Numbered from the stretch's first letter, positions 12,701-24,852 are shown. The stretch is DNA of 64,000 nt from Labyrinthula sp. Ha (GCA_015227615.1 JAALGZ010000051.1:1-64000), one strand, 5' to 3'. Made by a program: numbers and translations. The notes: generated by a model from the sequence alone, not told the origin.

Positions 12701-14299
12701 ACCGCGAATAATACTCATGATAGTATCCATACACAATTTAAATAACAGTAAAAAATAGAATTTTCACCCAAAGTGAGTACCAAATCCTCAAGTGTAGTTT
12801 GAAGTATCATGATAACCCCAAGGGGTACTACTAGTAGTCCTACTTAACGGTAGGGCTCCCACAAGATGTTCTAATCATAGTCTATTCAGATACCTTGTTT
12901 AAAAATTATCTCTTCCAAAATAATGTAAGGAGAAGCTCTCGTTATTCTCCCCAAAAAGAAATGAGATAGAACTTTGAGGGGAATGTCATCATGCTCTCTG
13001 GTGCCAAGATTCTAGACAAGAATTTAGCATCAAACAATAGAAGAAAATAGGATGCAAGTGCCAGCACAGTTAGAAAAATGATTTGTACGAACCATGAATG
13101 TTATATTAGCTCATACATATGTATAAACCTTAATTGTATTTCTTCTTGCAAAATTTGCCTGAACATAAGAGATCAGATGATCTGAAACTCTTACCATATA
13201 TGAAGCGACTGCGTTAAATGTACACCTCATTTAATTTTTCTCTTAACTTTTCCAGGGAGGTAGATTTTGTTTTTTTTATTATAAATGGTTTTATTGCAAC
13301 AAAATAAATTTTGTGCTGCAGAGATTTCAATTATACACGAGAATTTTCTACACTAACTCAACACAAAGAACATTATTTACTTAAATAAGCAAATCTTCTC
13401 GGACTTCAAGGCTGATATATACTTACTGCTGATGTTCTTTGCGATGAAAATAAAAATTTAAAATTTCTCATTTAACTTTGCTAGTTGAAGACCTAACCAA
13501 AAAACAATGATCATAGATAATAAATAGGAGCCTGGTTATATGCCTTTTGATTTCACTCTACCATAAAGATAAAAAACTTTAGAGAGTCTATCACTCACCG
13601 TTTTAAGTAGAAATTTATGGCTCTTATGGATCAAATTTTGATATGGGTAATGCTAAATAAAGTACTACAATATCTTATATGGAGATAAGTAAACATGCAC
13701 CAAATATGAGTTTGGTAAAAAGTTACATCCGATAAAGTTCTTTATAAGTAAATCAATTTTGCTGAAGAACTTGTCATGGACTTTGAACTCTTTGTCAGGA
13801 GAAACAGTGGAAAACTCGGACTCGTGTAATTTTCGTTTTTTTAATCTAGTTTCCACAAGTTTTCAGTATAATTGCACACATCTTAGAATCTGTATTTTCA
13901 TGCATCAATGTCACTGATAATCTAGTTCATTTACTATATATGGCTTTACTCATTTTCAAGAAAAATCGTTTACGTTGGCTTCATTTTCTCTTGGTTATAC
14001 AGGGCCTTTTCAATTTCTTGAAATCTGATTATATATTAATAACCGAAGAGAATATCTAGTAAGGGTGGAAGGCTCCATGCATAGCATTCTATCTCAGCAG
14101 CCAAAACCTTAAATGATCATGCTACCATTTGCTATAAAATTCATTTTTTATAGGAATATACTAGGAATCTTACTTCGGAAAAGTGTGTTGGCTACTTATG
14201 GAAATTTCAAACTCCTCTTTAAATACTATAACAATATTCTGAATTAAAACCTCAAGAAATGGGTTCAAGTATTGTACAAAACTATCAAACCATTTTTGA
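9790..14299. other. gene-free AT-rich tract
   Basis: No frame above 70 codons and no motif that I recognise on either strand. There is no clear repeat structure by eye. Confidence 0.55.
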
Positions 14300-14307
14300 C
14301 CTGTTAC

Positions 14308-14897
14308 TAGGGGTGTTATCTGATAAAAATTATCAACAATTTTTTGATAATCATTTTGATTCAGATTATCAATAAACGAATTTGAATTTTAATTATTAAG
14401 TAATAAGTAATAATCAATAATAAATAGGGTCACATGGCCTTGGGACCAACGGTCCAACAAATTATATTTTCCTTATGTACCGCACGAAAATTTGTATAAA
14501 TAGACCATATAGTCCGAGAATAACCAGTAATAGAATGCAGCAGGATGATATATTAGGTTTCTTAACAAAAAATACTGTGGTATAATGGTAAGATCCCTGT
14601 TATGGTACTACCCTGATTCGGATTTAGCGAAAAAGTTTGTTACGGTAGAATAAGGTTTTGTCGTTAAGAAAACCTTGTTATATGCACTGTGTTTAGGAAA
14701 CTTCCATATGGTGGCACTATGAAATATAGCTTTTCTTGACCGCTTGGCCAAAGGCCATGTGACCCAACTTATTATTGATCATCAATGATTATGAGTAATC
14801 AATCAAAATAATTTGGGAATTATCAGAATCAATCAATAAGAAAAATATTGGGAAATCTCTTATTGATAAATTATCAATAAATCAAATAACATCCCTA
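14308..14897. mobile_element. hAT-like non-autonomous DNA transposon, family 1 copy A (590 bp)
   Basis: The left end reads TAGGGGTGTTATCTGAT and the right end, reversed, reads TAGGGATGTTATTTGAT. These terminal inverted repeats fit the hAT pattern. Similarity between the arms continues inward for about 150 nt, including TTATCAATAA words and a GGGTCACATGGCCTT block that pairs with the right arm. The flanks are an imperfect 8-bp target duplication (CCTGTTAC at 14300-14307, CCTATTGC at 14898-14905, 6 of 8 matching), the hAT size. There is no coding capacity. The centre is AT-poor relative to the arms. Copy B at 29.05 kb aligns along its length. Divergence of the arms and target site implies an old insertion. 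Confidence 0.85.
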
Positions 14898-14905
14898 CCT
14901 ATTGC

Positions 14906-17900
14906 ATATGACGTATGATTCTATTCTTTAATTTTTATATTTTATTAAGTTTTTAATGACATGGGTTTCAGAATCATCTCTTGATTTAAAAAAGTATTCA
15001 CGGTAGCCTGAATTTTAGCTAACAGTCTTTTCAGTAACATATAAATATAACCTTCCCAAATCAACTAAGTAGTTCTTATCTATGGTAGAGTATTTAATGA
15101 TTTTGATAAATGATCTTGATCTAGTGAGAGGTCAAAAAAGTAGTTATTACAGGAATAGATAACAAGTTTCTACTACCGAGTTAATGAAAGGGGTGGTAAT
15201 GTAAACTCTACCTCAGCAAGACAGCAGATACCACCATTAGTTTTATATCTTCGGTGTCTTCTATATCACTCGTTCTAACGTAAGTATCTTTTTTTACTTC
15301 GCTATTAGATCTGCATTCCCTCCTATCACATATTCTAAACTGTTTTCAGTACCAAACTTATATATAACCTTATATGATATATTTTCTCTTTTAATGCTAC
15401 ATGTATTTTTCCCTCTAGATAAAATACTGTAACATATTTTTTCATATATGTTTTCTTTCTATACTCGACATTGCTATGCAGCTCTGTTCGAACTGTTTGA
15501 TATCTTCAGAACCATCAATGTATGGAGTGCAAAAAAAATATGTTTACAATCTCATGAACGAGTAATCTGTAACTGGTCAACCCAATTTCAAACCACATAC
15601 CGTTTCATAAGAATTTACTGTGGTTTCTATGTTTCTGTTCTCTAAACCCCTTCTCAAATAACTTCATTCGCTTGTTTTTGCTTCAATTTTATGTTGCTTC
15701 ACCATGTCAATTAATGCAAGCTCGATAATAATATCTCAGTCAGGATCGATACTCTTGTCTAAATTTTAATTTGTATAATTTGCTGGAGGTTTATTGGTAT
15801 GTCCTTACTGTCCATTGTAAAGTCACTTAATTTAGATGATAAAGTGTTTTTCACTAAAAAAGTCATATTAAAACTAAGTTTTCCTAGTTCATCACACTTA
15901 TGAACTTAATTTTCGACTGCCAGTCCATAATCCAGAGCTTTGAAGGTTGACGAATGTTTTTGAGCTTACTAGGAGCATGAGCCGTTACCGATTATCTATC
16001 CTGTGTTTAGTACAATCATCTCCGTTTAGTAAATTTAACGAAAACCCTGCCAAATTAGAAAAGTTGTGTGTCTAGGGATCAGGTATATGACTAAAAGCTA
16101 TCAACATATTTTTTTGCCCACTTTCTTTCTTGTTGGTAATCGCTAGCATTGGAAAATATATTCATAAGTTATAAATAATTAAATCCACCCCTAGCTTCTA
16201 TGTCACTGGATATAGAGTTAATAAATCCAATAGAATCATGTATTTCTAAAAGACTGTTATTTGGTTAAAACATTATAATTTGATGCCATAAAAGAGCTTG
16301 AAAAGTAGCAATGTATAAATCAGGTAGGTTTTTACACTCCAACCTAAAAGTAGCAACCCTAGAGGAGATATAATTCCCGATTGAACCTATTTTCAGATAA
16401 ATCAATTTATTATAAGATTTTAAGAGAATCGAGGAAATAGCTAAGTAACGTAAAGGTTAAAGTTGGTACAAATCATATCTCACAGTACTGATACTTGTAG
16501 ATGATACCAAATAAAATGTTAATTAATGTTGCTCAGGTGATTATATTTCATTGGCCCAGCATTCTAAATCTACCATATTATTCTAAGGAATGAGAATGTC
16601 TAAGCAGGAAACTGCCATGCAAGCAAAAAAATATGGTATATCTAGATAATTACACCAAAACCTTTAAATAAATCTAATAATTGAAAAGTATAACTGTACC
16701 AGGAAGAAAACATACCCGGTTTTATGCCTAAATTCCCTACTCAAAAACTAGATTACACATATGGGTAATACTAGTATCGATGCAAATGAGGTTGTGATTA
16801 GATCTTGTTCGAAAAAACGAGCCTTAGTGCTCCCTAAGAAAATTATATTTTCTTTAAATAGCTGTAGCTTTCCTCATATGGTTTCTATATGTTTTATAGG
16901 TTTCTTGCCGAAATTGAAAGTAGAAAATCACTAGGTTGTTTATAAGATATGAAGCTTTCAATTGTTATTCATCTTATGGTTTATTTTTCTAGTTGTTTAC
17001 AGAATAGCATGAAAAACCTCTAGAACTTTTTCCCAGTTGATTCAAATTTTATCGAATTCACTATTGGGTTTAAGAGTAATAAGAAACAGTGTCCCCATTC
17101 ATCCTCTAATCAACAAATCGATAAATTAGTTTCTATTTCCTTATCTCATCCTCCATGGAAGTTTAAGTATTCATTTCAAATTCTTTGTTTTCCGTTTTGA
17201 GTTCAACATTTTATGCAATAGGAAAGATGAGTAATATAATTTTAGGTATGAAGTCTCTTCTGTCATCAAACTTGCTAAGGCTAAAACTAAAAACTAATAT
17301 CATCAATGTTTGGAATTGCATTTTGAGGAGACCAATGTTCCTTTTAAACGTAAAATATTTTCATACAAGTCATGTAACACCTGCGGCGGCAATAGTAGAT
17401 CACCTGTATCAATAAAACTTCCTTAAAATGACTTAGAGAAATACATGTGCCATAAAGCATCCTTCTGTGAGATTTGTGATAATAAGCATTTATTGTTTTT
17501 CAGTACACGAAATGTTCATATATATATATATATATAATACCATATATCTTCAAGTTTTAGTGTATTCTCTGTGTAAAAAGATCTACTTTCACATTATAAC
17601 AATTCTCTTATTCTTTAAAAAATTCATATTTCCCAAGGTTATTGTACTTTTCTGCAAGAAATAATTTCAAAACCACTGAGACTTTGGAATTTTGGAATCG
17701 AGACAATAACATAACGAGGTGTCATCTTCTGGGTGTTAATAATTTTTAAGATATTCTAAGCAACCGCAAGGCAGTGCAGAATAGACTAGATAAATGTTAA
17801 ATATAGTTAATGTCAACACAGATGGTCTTATTGGTATAAGGTTACCTACTTAACTTACTTCAAGAATAAATTTCGTCGAAGTTTCAAGCACCGCAGATGA

Positions 17901-19365
17901 ACGGATCTAACAAACTGAACGAAAAAACGATTTCCAGTACACCCGAAGGTATTAAATAATTCTAAAGCGTTCTACCAGAGTTGTAGATATAAATACCTTT
18001 ATAACACAAGAACTTCCGCGAAATGTTGTAGATGCTGAAAGTTTTATAGACATGATCGAGGAATCTCCGCTAGTTAATCGGAAAGAATTAAATAAAAATC
18101 TATTGAAAACTTATTATCTAAGGCGAATATAAATAGTAATGTTTATTAAAAAAGAAGAATCAATTAGGAGAAGAAGGTAAATTATTAGAACTATGAGTAA
18201 AGTAAAGAATCAAAACGGAAAACCCCCGGAAAGACCAAAATATGTAACAGAGGGTACATGAACTGGGTATTCAAGTTCAGGCATAGAGATGAAGCAAACA
18301 TTCACACACCTCATGAAACCAATGCAACATGAAACTACTTAAGCTTCTTTAAATTGAATGACGGTAAGAGACAAACAGTAGATGGGTAGCACCAAACATC
18401 CACTACACCTTACAAGAAACTGCTCCAGTCTTGTGGATAACCATTGCATTTCCCAATGATCCAGATCCACACCAGCTACAAGGTCCTGATGACGCGAAAG
18501 GCAGTTCAGTTAATCTAGTTACACAGTTTCTTTTATCTAAATTTTCTCAAATTGTTTTTCGAATGAATATAAGGAAACCATTAGGTATTCAATACCTTTA
18601 CTATAAATACCTAACGGGTTTTAGGATTCTGTTAACAAGACCAATTAAAAGGAAGTTTAATGGCAGTACGTAACTAGGAATTAACACTACTATCTCTGCA
18701 ATAGAGTAATATTAGTAGGGTCGATTTGTTCCTTAAATTGAACTGAATAAAAGTACTAGAATTTTGTTCATGTGACGTTACCCTATGGATACTGTAAGAA
18801 TAAGGCATTACTCGATGTTTTAGTGTGTTAACTTGGTTTTTTACTAATGTTTCTGTCAAATGTTACATGATTTGAAACATAACTGGTAATTCCATCTTCC
18901 ATTATTAGTACTTATGTCGTAACGGTTCTAAAAAACAAAATAATGATTAACTGTAGGAGGAAATTGAACGGAAAACGACTCGAGTGGCCTGGATTCAGAC
19001 CTCAATATCTGGAATAGGTGAAAAAACTATAATGAAAATCTCGTCGGCAATGACAAGTTTCACTCTGTGAACGATATGGTCGAGGCCGTAATAAATTTCT
19101 TTGCAGCCTAGAATTTACTGATCAATTTCTTTTAAATCCTGTTGACGGGGAATTCCAAGTGTGTCGATTTGGCATGGCAATGAATTAAAGGGGAATTTCA
19201 AAAATAAGGACTAAGAGTTGAACATGAAATAAAAAGAAAATAAATATTGAAGCTGACAAAATGCTAGACAATGAAGCAATGTACGTGTCTCCAGCACGTA
19301 GATTTCACCTCTCAGTCTTATTAGTCGCCTAAACTACGCCTCTTCCCCCCAACCTAGGCCTCGAG
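14906..19365. other. gene-free tract with one coding-like relic
   Basis: No supported gene. At 17956-18132 (+) an open frame of 58 codons without an early ATG has protein-like composition (acidic and helical, with ITQELPRN and SFIDMIEESP segments). It may be a relic exon, but no partner exon was found. A 76-codon frame at 17185-17415 and an 80-codon frame at 18431-18673 show no recognisable motif. Confidence 0.45.
17519..17537. repeat. (TA)n microsatellite
   Basis: Alternating T and A run of about 19 nt. Confidence 0.85.
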
Positions 19366-19372
19366 TATAAAA
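19366..19372 (+). promoter_or_regulatory. TATA-like box upstream of OAT
   Basis: TATAAAA lies in a locally C-rich stretch, 185 nt before the OAT start codon. If it is used, transcription would begin near 19.40 kb and the leader would carry two short upstream frames. A CCAATCA box at 19424-19430 complicates this, because it would then lie inside the transcript. Confidence 0.4.
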
Positions 19373-19413
19373 CCCCACTTTAAGGCTCTCCTCCGTACAT
19401 ATCTATTTTGGAA

Positions 19414-19440
19414 ATGAAATCATCCAATCAGATCAATTGA
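19414..19440 (+). promoter_or_regulatory. upstream ORF 1 of OAT (8 codons)
   Basis: ATG at 19414 and TGA at 19438, in the stretch between the TATA-like box and the OAT start. It would be translated only if transcription starts upstream of it. Confidence 0.35.
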
Positions 19441-19445
19441 CCTCA

Positions 19446-19538
19446 ATGAGACCATTTTGGCAGAAGCCTAGTCTGTCCTATCGGCAAGTCAAAGTCAATA
19501 TTACATTACTCTCTACATCTTTAGAGAACTTTCTTTAA
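19446..19538 (+). promoter_or_regulatory. upstream ORF 2 of OAT (30 codons)
   Basis: Opens with ATG at 19446 (MRPFWQKPS...) and stops with TAA at 19536, 18 nt before the OAT start. That spacing suits control by reinitiation or stalling. Arginine and ornithine genes in fungi are known to use a leader peptide, but this peptide does not resemble the fungal arginine attenuator peptide. Confidence 0.35.
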
Positions 19539-19556
19539 ATCTTATCCAAGGTTAGA

Positions 19557-20883
19557 ATGAAAGTGATAAAGACAAAAGCTATGATATACCCAAGATTCCT
19601 TTCTACTATTGCACCAAATGTAAAGTCCCATATTTCTAAAGAGTCATCTCTTGTTTCCAATAATTATGCGCCTTTGCCAATTGTCCTTAAGTCAGGTAAG
19701 GGATGTGTAGTCACAGACATCAACGAGAGAAAGTATCTAGATTTTCTATCCGCCTATTCCGCAGTAAATCAAGGTCACTGCCATCCTAGAATCATAAAGG
19801 CCCTTAAGGAACAATCTGAATCACTTACTTTAACTTCACGAGCATTCCACAGCGATAAACTTTTACCTTTCGCTGAGAAATTAACCAATACTTTTGGGTA
19901 TGAAAAAGTTTTGCCAATGAACACAGGAGTGGAAGCTGGTGAGTCAGCCCTAAAGGTTGCTCGCCGATGGGCATATAGAGTAAAAAACGTTCCCAAAAAC
20001 CAAGTATTCCTTAGTATAAAAATTATTCTAGGCAAGAGTTGTGTTTGCAGCAAATAATTTCTGGGGAAGAACTTTAGCAGCAGTCAGTTCCTCTACTGAT
20101 CCAGTTGCTTATAGTGATTATGGACCTTTCACACCAGGCTTGGATTTAATCGAGTATAATAACTTGGAAGCTTTGGAAGACTACTTGAATGAGCATGGAG
20201 AACACGTCGCTGCCTTTATGGTTGAACCAATCCAAGGCGAAGCAGGAATAATTGTTCCAAGTAAGAACTATTTATTTGATGCCATTGAACTATGTAAAAG
20301 GCATAATGTGCTGTTGATTGCAGATGAAATACAAACTGGTTTGGCAAGAACAGGAAACCTGTTATGTCACAACCACCAGGATTTTACACAAAAAGGAACT
20401 GTAAGACCAGATATTGTGCTACTGGGGAAAGCTCTTTCTGGCGGAACCTATCCAGTTTCTGCTGTTCTCGCGGATGCCTCTGTAATGGACGTTTTGACTC
20501 CTGGAAGTCATGGATCTACTTATGGCGGGAATCCACTTGCATGTGCTGTTGCAGTGGAAGCTTTGAATGTGATAGAAGAAGAGAAACTGTCACAGAGAGC
20601 AGAAAAGCTGGGTAAAGTATTTAGAGAGGAAGTTGAGGAGATTGTAAGCAAGTTTGATGCTTTGGAATTAGTAAGGGGGATGGGGTTATTGAATGCATTG
20701 GTTGTTAAGGAAGGAGAGGCCGATGCAGGTGAACTTTGTTTAAAGCTTGCACAAAATGGTCTTTTGGCTAAACCCACTCATGGTCATATTATCAGATTCG
20801 CCCCTCCACTTGTACTTAGTGACGGCGAACTTGATAAAGCCATTGGTATTATTTCCACAAGCGTACAAGAATGGCTAGCTTAA
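19557..20883 (+). CDS. OAT: ornithine aminotransferase (ornithine--2-oxoacid transaminase), 2 exons, 432 aa
   Basis: A pyridoxal-phosphate enzyme that moves the delta-amino group of ornithine to 2-oxoglutarate, giving glutamate semialdehyde; it links arginine breakdown to proline and glutamate. Exons are 19557-20003 and 20032-20883, split by a 28-nt phase 0 intron. Skipping it joins NVPKNQ to [14 protein letters not shown], the family's conserved run. The cofactor lysine is K282 in LLGKALSGG, and the cofactor-binding aspartate is D247 in [20 protein letters not shown] and [10 protein letters not shown] are intact, and the length is normal. The first ~20 residues are basic and hydroxylated with no acid, suggesting a mitochondrial presequence; M9 is an alternative start. 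The gene converges on the 698-aa gene with only 52 nt between stop codons. The family assignment is firm. Confidence 0.96.
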
Positions 20884-20935
20884 GGTTGATATAGTTAAAT
20901 GTTTAAACTCTTCTTCGAGGTTAAAAATACAACTT

Positions 20936-23032
20936 TCATGATGTCGCATGCAGATTATTTGGATCTATTTTCTTCGGTTTTCTAAAAGAGCGCAGCACTT
21001 TCATAGTTCGGAACACTTGTTTTGATAAAGCATAGAGGGTTGATTTCTTCGCGGTTGTATCAGTTTCTTCTTCTATTTCCTTGGGGTCTTCCTCACTTCT
21101 TTCACCCTCCTTTGGTGTGATTTTCAATGCCAAAATTTTCTGAAAAATTTCTCCGGTAATTTGTTCAACGATGGCTATTGAAACACTTAAGCGTGCAACA
21201 TTTGCAAAGTTTTGACAATTAACCTTTCCATGAGCAATTTGAACCTCACTCAATCTTCTAATGTTCTGATACCTTTCGCTATTTTCTCTTGAAAACTTGG
21301 AAAATTTCATTGCAAACTTTGAAGCCAAAATGAACTCGACTACAGTTTTCCACTTCTGATTAATCAGAAAAAGATCAAACATCAACAGCAAAGCCTGATG
21401 CAAGTCAACAATCTTCTTACTTTGAAACACGGCTAGTGAAACTCGATTGCTCAACCTACTTGCCGCTATTAACTTCTTGAATGGATTAGCGGTTTGCTTC
21501 TTAACAATATGGGCAATGTCTGACACTTTTGGCTTAGGTTTCTGAAGAGATTGGCTTATGGAATCCAAAAATTCCATGTATTCAAGGTATCTAAAAGAGT
21601 TTGGAGGGATATACTTTGCAAGTCGCCTAAAGTTTGCAATAAATGTCATTTTCAATACAAGTGTTGATTTTTCAGTTACAAAGATTTCAGCAAGGTTAAG
21701 CTCCGAGGAGCCAACTTTTTTTGCGCAACTTAGCAGCAAGGGAAAAATGTAAGATCCAGCGATGTTTGCATCGTAATCAAAAGTTACAAGTTCAGGAAAC
21801 TTAAGGGTATTGCTTAATGGGTCAACATATAAACCAGCCAGCTTTAAGAAAAGGCGAAATTTAGGCTCTTCTTGATATTCAAAGGCAGTTCTAATCAGTC
21901 GCTTGATGTGCTTTTTCGCTTGTTTGCTACTTCCAAACTTTCTCATGTAGGAGTTCAACACAAATTTATCAAAACCAATAGGCCGATTCCTTTGGCCAAG
22001 ATAATCTTCATACAGTTTGGCAATATGTTGTAATGCAACATTTTTTTGTAATTTTGGGATTTTATCCAACACTGTTTGCAGCTTAGTATTGAAATTTATC
22101 TGGGAAAGTCTTCTTATTTTATCCTTATCAGTTCTCTTGAAAAACTCATTAAACTTGACTCGATTTGTTTTCTTAAGCGCGCCTATTATCTGACTCACTC
22201 GGGCTCTTGTATCTGCATTCCTTCTCTGCTCGGTTATTCTTCGTTTATCTTGTTCTACTATTCCCTCTAGTATCAGGTTCAAGACCTTGACATATTCATC
22301 TACTTCTAAAGTCTGGCTCCACACATCAGCAATTTCAAACATGCTTTCAAAAAAGCCTTCATAAGTTAGCAATGTTTTGTGTTGGTTTTCTGGTAAGTTA
22401 ATGTCAGACGACCAATCTTCTTGGGCTATTCTCAACTCCTCATTTTCTCTCTGTTTGTTAACCTCTTCAGCACTCAAGGACAAATCCTTCTTAGCGGAGT
22501 CTTCCAAAGGAACTATTACTCTTTGGCACCTAATGTTAAAACCAAAATACGTTTTTTTATCAATGCCAGGAGGATCAGAGTGCTTTAACCGATTTATTCG
22601 AAAATCTTCAATGTTCCACAACTGATCGACAGCTGCTTTAAAAGCAGGCGCATATTTGTTTCTATTCCTCTGTTTTAAAGCTGAATTATCATAAAGTGAA
22701 ATATCTCCTTGTTTCTTAATGTCTTCAGAGGTCTTTTTTTGGTCTTCTTCCCACTCAAGAAGAATCTGGTTCCTTTGAACAAGTTTATATACTCTATGTC
22801 TTTCTTTTACATATTTTGCGTAGGTTTTTAACCATGTCAAACCAAGCAAGCCTTTCCACCGATTCCATGATTCACTTCCAGATTCTACCTCTTTCTCCTC
22901 TTCATCCGAGCTGTTTCCACCAAAATTATCATTCTCAACTGTTTCATTATAAAATTCTAAGGGCGGCTGTGGGACTTCATCATCAGTGACTAGTTCTCCA
23001 TCAAAAAGTAATTGCTCATTACAAATATCCAT
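20936..23032 (-). CDS. conserved-looking helical protein of unknown function (698 aa)
   Basis: Single uninterrupted frame ending in TGA. I do not recognise the family with confidence. Residues 1-56 are acidic (an SSDEEEKEVE run). A mostly helical body follows, rich in K, R, L and aromatic residues; the last ~60 residues mix acidic and then basic stretches. No membrane segment or signal is visible. Residues 206-250 (EDW..D then LTYEGFFESMFEIADVW and a following DEYVKVL) recall a motif I associate, from memory only, with large uncharacterised proteins of flagellated protists; this is weak evidence. The gene shares a 251-nt divergent promoter with MPP beta and converges on OAT, so it is probably expressed as a normal island gene. 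Confidence 0.75.
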   Translation of the reverse strand: MDICNEQLLFDGELVTDDEVPQPPLEFYNETVENDNFGGNSSDEEEKEVESGSESWNRWKGLLGLTWLKTYAKYVKERHRVYKLVQRNQILLEWEEDQKKTSEDIKKQGDISLYDNSALKQRNRNKYAPAFKAAVDQLWNIEDFRINRLKHSDPPGIDKKTYFGFNIRCQRVIVPLEDSAKKDLSLSAEEVNKQRENEELRIAQEDWSSDINLPENQHKTLLTYEGFFESMFEIADVWSQTLEVDEYVKVLNLILEGIVEQDKRRITEQRRNADTRARVSQIIGALKKTNRVKFNEFFKRTDKDKIRRLSQINFNTKLQTVLDKIPKLQKNVALQHIAKLYEDYLGQRNRPIGFDKFVLNSYMRKFGSSKQAKKHIKRLIRTAFEYQEEPKFRLFLKLAGLYVDPLSNTLKFPELVTFDYDANIAGSYIFPLLLSCAKKVGSSELNLAEIFVTEKSTLVLKMTFIANFRRLAKYIPPNSFRYLEYMEFLDSISQSLQKPKPKVSDIAHIVKKQTANPFKKLIAASRLSNRVSLAVFQSKKIVDLHQALLLMFDLFLINQKWKTVVEFILASKFAMKFSKFSRENSERYQNIRRLSEVQIAHGKVNCQNFANVARLSVSIAIVEQITGEIFQKILALKITPKEGERSEEDPKEIEEETDTTAKKSTLYALSKQVFRTMKVLRSFRKPKKIDPNNLHATS

Positions 23033-23283
23033 TAAAACACGTGTTTCTTTTTTGTTTCTTTTCCTTATCTTAACGTCTACTTATAAGCAATCTTTGTCAT
23101 GGCCCTGATATTAAGATACACTTGAAATTTTCTTTGCTGTGCCCTTCATAACAATTTTGGGCAATTGATCTATCTGCTAATTTCGAGGATAAGTATGGAA
23201 TTTCCTATTGGCTAAGAAAACTGAATTTATCCAATTAAACTCCATATCCCGAAACTAAGTCATACCAAAAGATCTGAAGATCA
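23033..23283. promoter_or_regulatory. bidirectional promoter between the 698-aa gene and MPP beta
   Basis: The whole 251-nt gap must serve both divergent genes. It holds ATTGG (23207-23211, the reverse of CCAAT) and a plus-strand CCAAT at 23231-23235, both plausible NF-Y-type sites. No clear TATA box is seen. Confidence 0.5.
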
Positions 23284-24756
23284 ATGCTTAAAATGCCTTT
23301 TTCTCGTTCATTGCTTTGCAGGCGATTTGCTACATCAGCAGCTAAAGCAAAGGAGTCTGCATCTGCCGCCTTGCCTGGTTATCTTTCCACTTATCCTGAA
23401 ACAAAAGTTACTACCTTGGATAACGGAATCCGAGTAGCCACTGAAGTAATTTCTTTTTTCTTTTGATTTTCCAGCACTCGCCTGAAAAAAGTGCAACCAT
23501 CGGACTTTGGCTCTCAGCTGGAAGCAGATATGAGACAGAGGAAACTAATGGAGTTGCTCATTTTCTTGAGCACATGTTCTTTAAAGGGACCCCAACCAGA
23601 TCTCAACTTACATTGGAGTCTTCAATTGAGAATCTAGGCGCTCATTTGAATGCGTATACCTCAAGAGAACAAACTGTTTATTATGCAAAATCCTTGCCAC
23701 AAGATACTCTCTCTATGTTGGACATCTTGGGAGATATTATTCAAAATCCCACGCTAGACTCTAGGGCGATTGACAGGGAGAGAGATGTGATTCTTCGTGA
23801 GATGCAAGAAGTTGAAACCCAGACTGAAGAGGTCGTATTTGATAGATTACACGAGACCGCCTTTCAAGGACATGGACTTGGCAGAACAATCTTGGGCCCT
23901 GTTGAGAATATCCTCAGTCTTACTGAAGATAACCTTCGTGAATACATCAAACAGCACTATACATCTGAAAGGCTTGTTATTGCAGCTGCAGGCAATGTAG
24001 ACCATGATGCTATTGTAGACAAAGCCAATGAAGTCTTTAAGAATCTTCCAGCAGGAACTCGTATATTGCTTTTTTTCTCATTACTTATTAGCTGGTGCAC
24101 TGGATGACGTTCAGGCTTACTTTGTTGGCTCTGACGTACGTATCAGAAACGATGAAGATCCACTGGCACACATTGCACTTGCATTTGAAAGTAGAGGATG
24201 GACCAGTCCTGACTCCTTTGCTGTTATGTTGTTACAAACACTTCTTGGATGCTGGGATAAGTCTTCTGTTTTAGGTGCCAACAGCGTTTCTCCTCTTTGT
24301 TCAACCGTAGCGGAGAAGGAGCTTGCTGAGAGCTTGATGGCATTTAACACCAGTTACACTGATACAGGTCTCTTCGGGGTATATGCCGTGGCCAGGCCTA
24401 TGGTGGTGCAAGATTTGGTGTACTACACTCTTGAAGCATTAGTTGGACTCGGAATTGATACTACGGAAGAAGAACTTGTAAGGGCTAAGGCGCAGTTAAT
24501 GACTGTTATGATGAGCCAATTAGACGGAACTAGTCAAGTCTGCGAAGATATTGGTAGACAGATGTTGACTTATGGAAGAAGATTGACCCCAGCTGAGGTT
24601 TTTCAGAGAGTGGAGATGGTTACTCTTGACGAAGTTAAAAAAGTTGCGTTCGATATAGTAAACGATAAAGATCTTGCTGCAGCTAGTATTGGGCCTGTAC
24701 ACGAGATGCCTGATTACAATTGGCTTAGAAGAAGAACATACTGGCAACGAATGTAA
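23284..24756 (+). CDS. PMPCB: mitochondrial processing peptidase beta subunit, 3 exons, 470 aa
   Basis: The catalytic M16 metallopeptidase subunit, which removes presequences from imported matrix proteins together with an alpha subunit. Exons are 23284-23445, 23475-24060 and 24092-24756, with introns of 29 nt (phase 0) and 31 nt (phase 1). Joining restores [16 protein letters not shown] and [17 protein letters not shown]. The inverted zinc motif HFLEH is complete (H83, E86, H87), with the distal glutamate expected near E163 in [23 protein letters not shown] and GRTILGP are typical of the beta subunit, which argues against a catalytically dead core protein or the alpha subunit. The N-terminus ([20 protein letters not shown]) is a classic mitochondrial presequence. 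It converges on the RBM22-like gene with 96 nt between. Confidence 0.96.
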
Positions 24757-24852
24757 GTACATTAACCTTAAGACATTGCCTTCTACCTGCAAATTCCACT
24801 AAAGACACGCTTTCCTTTTCTGAAAAGCATCCAAATATATGACAATGCCGTT

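Noticed and set aside
6130-16725. 15-nt word ACCCGGTTTTATGCC shared by two distant sites
   Set aside because: One shared 15-mer is expected by chance in 64 kb, and the flanks do not match.
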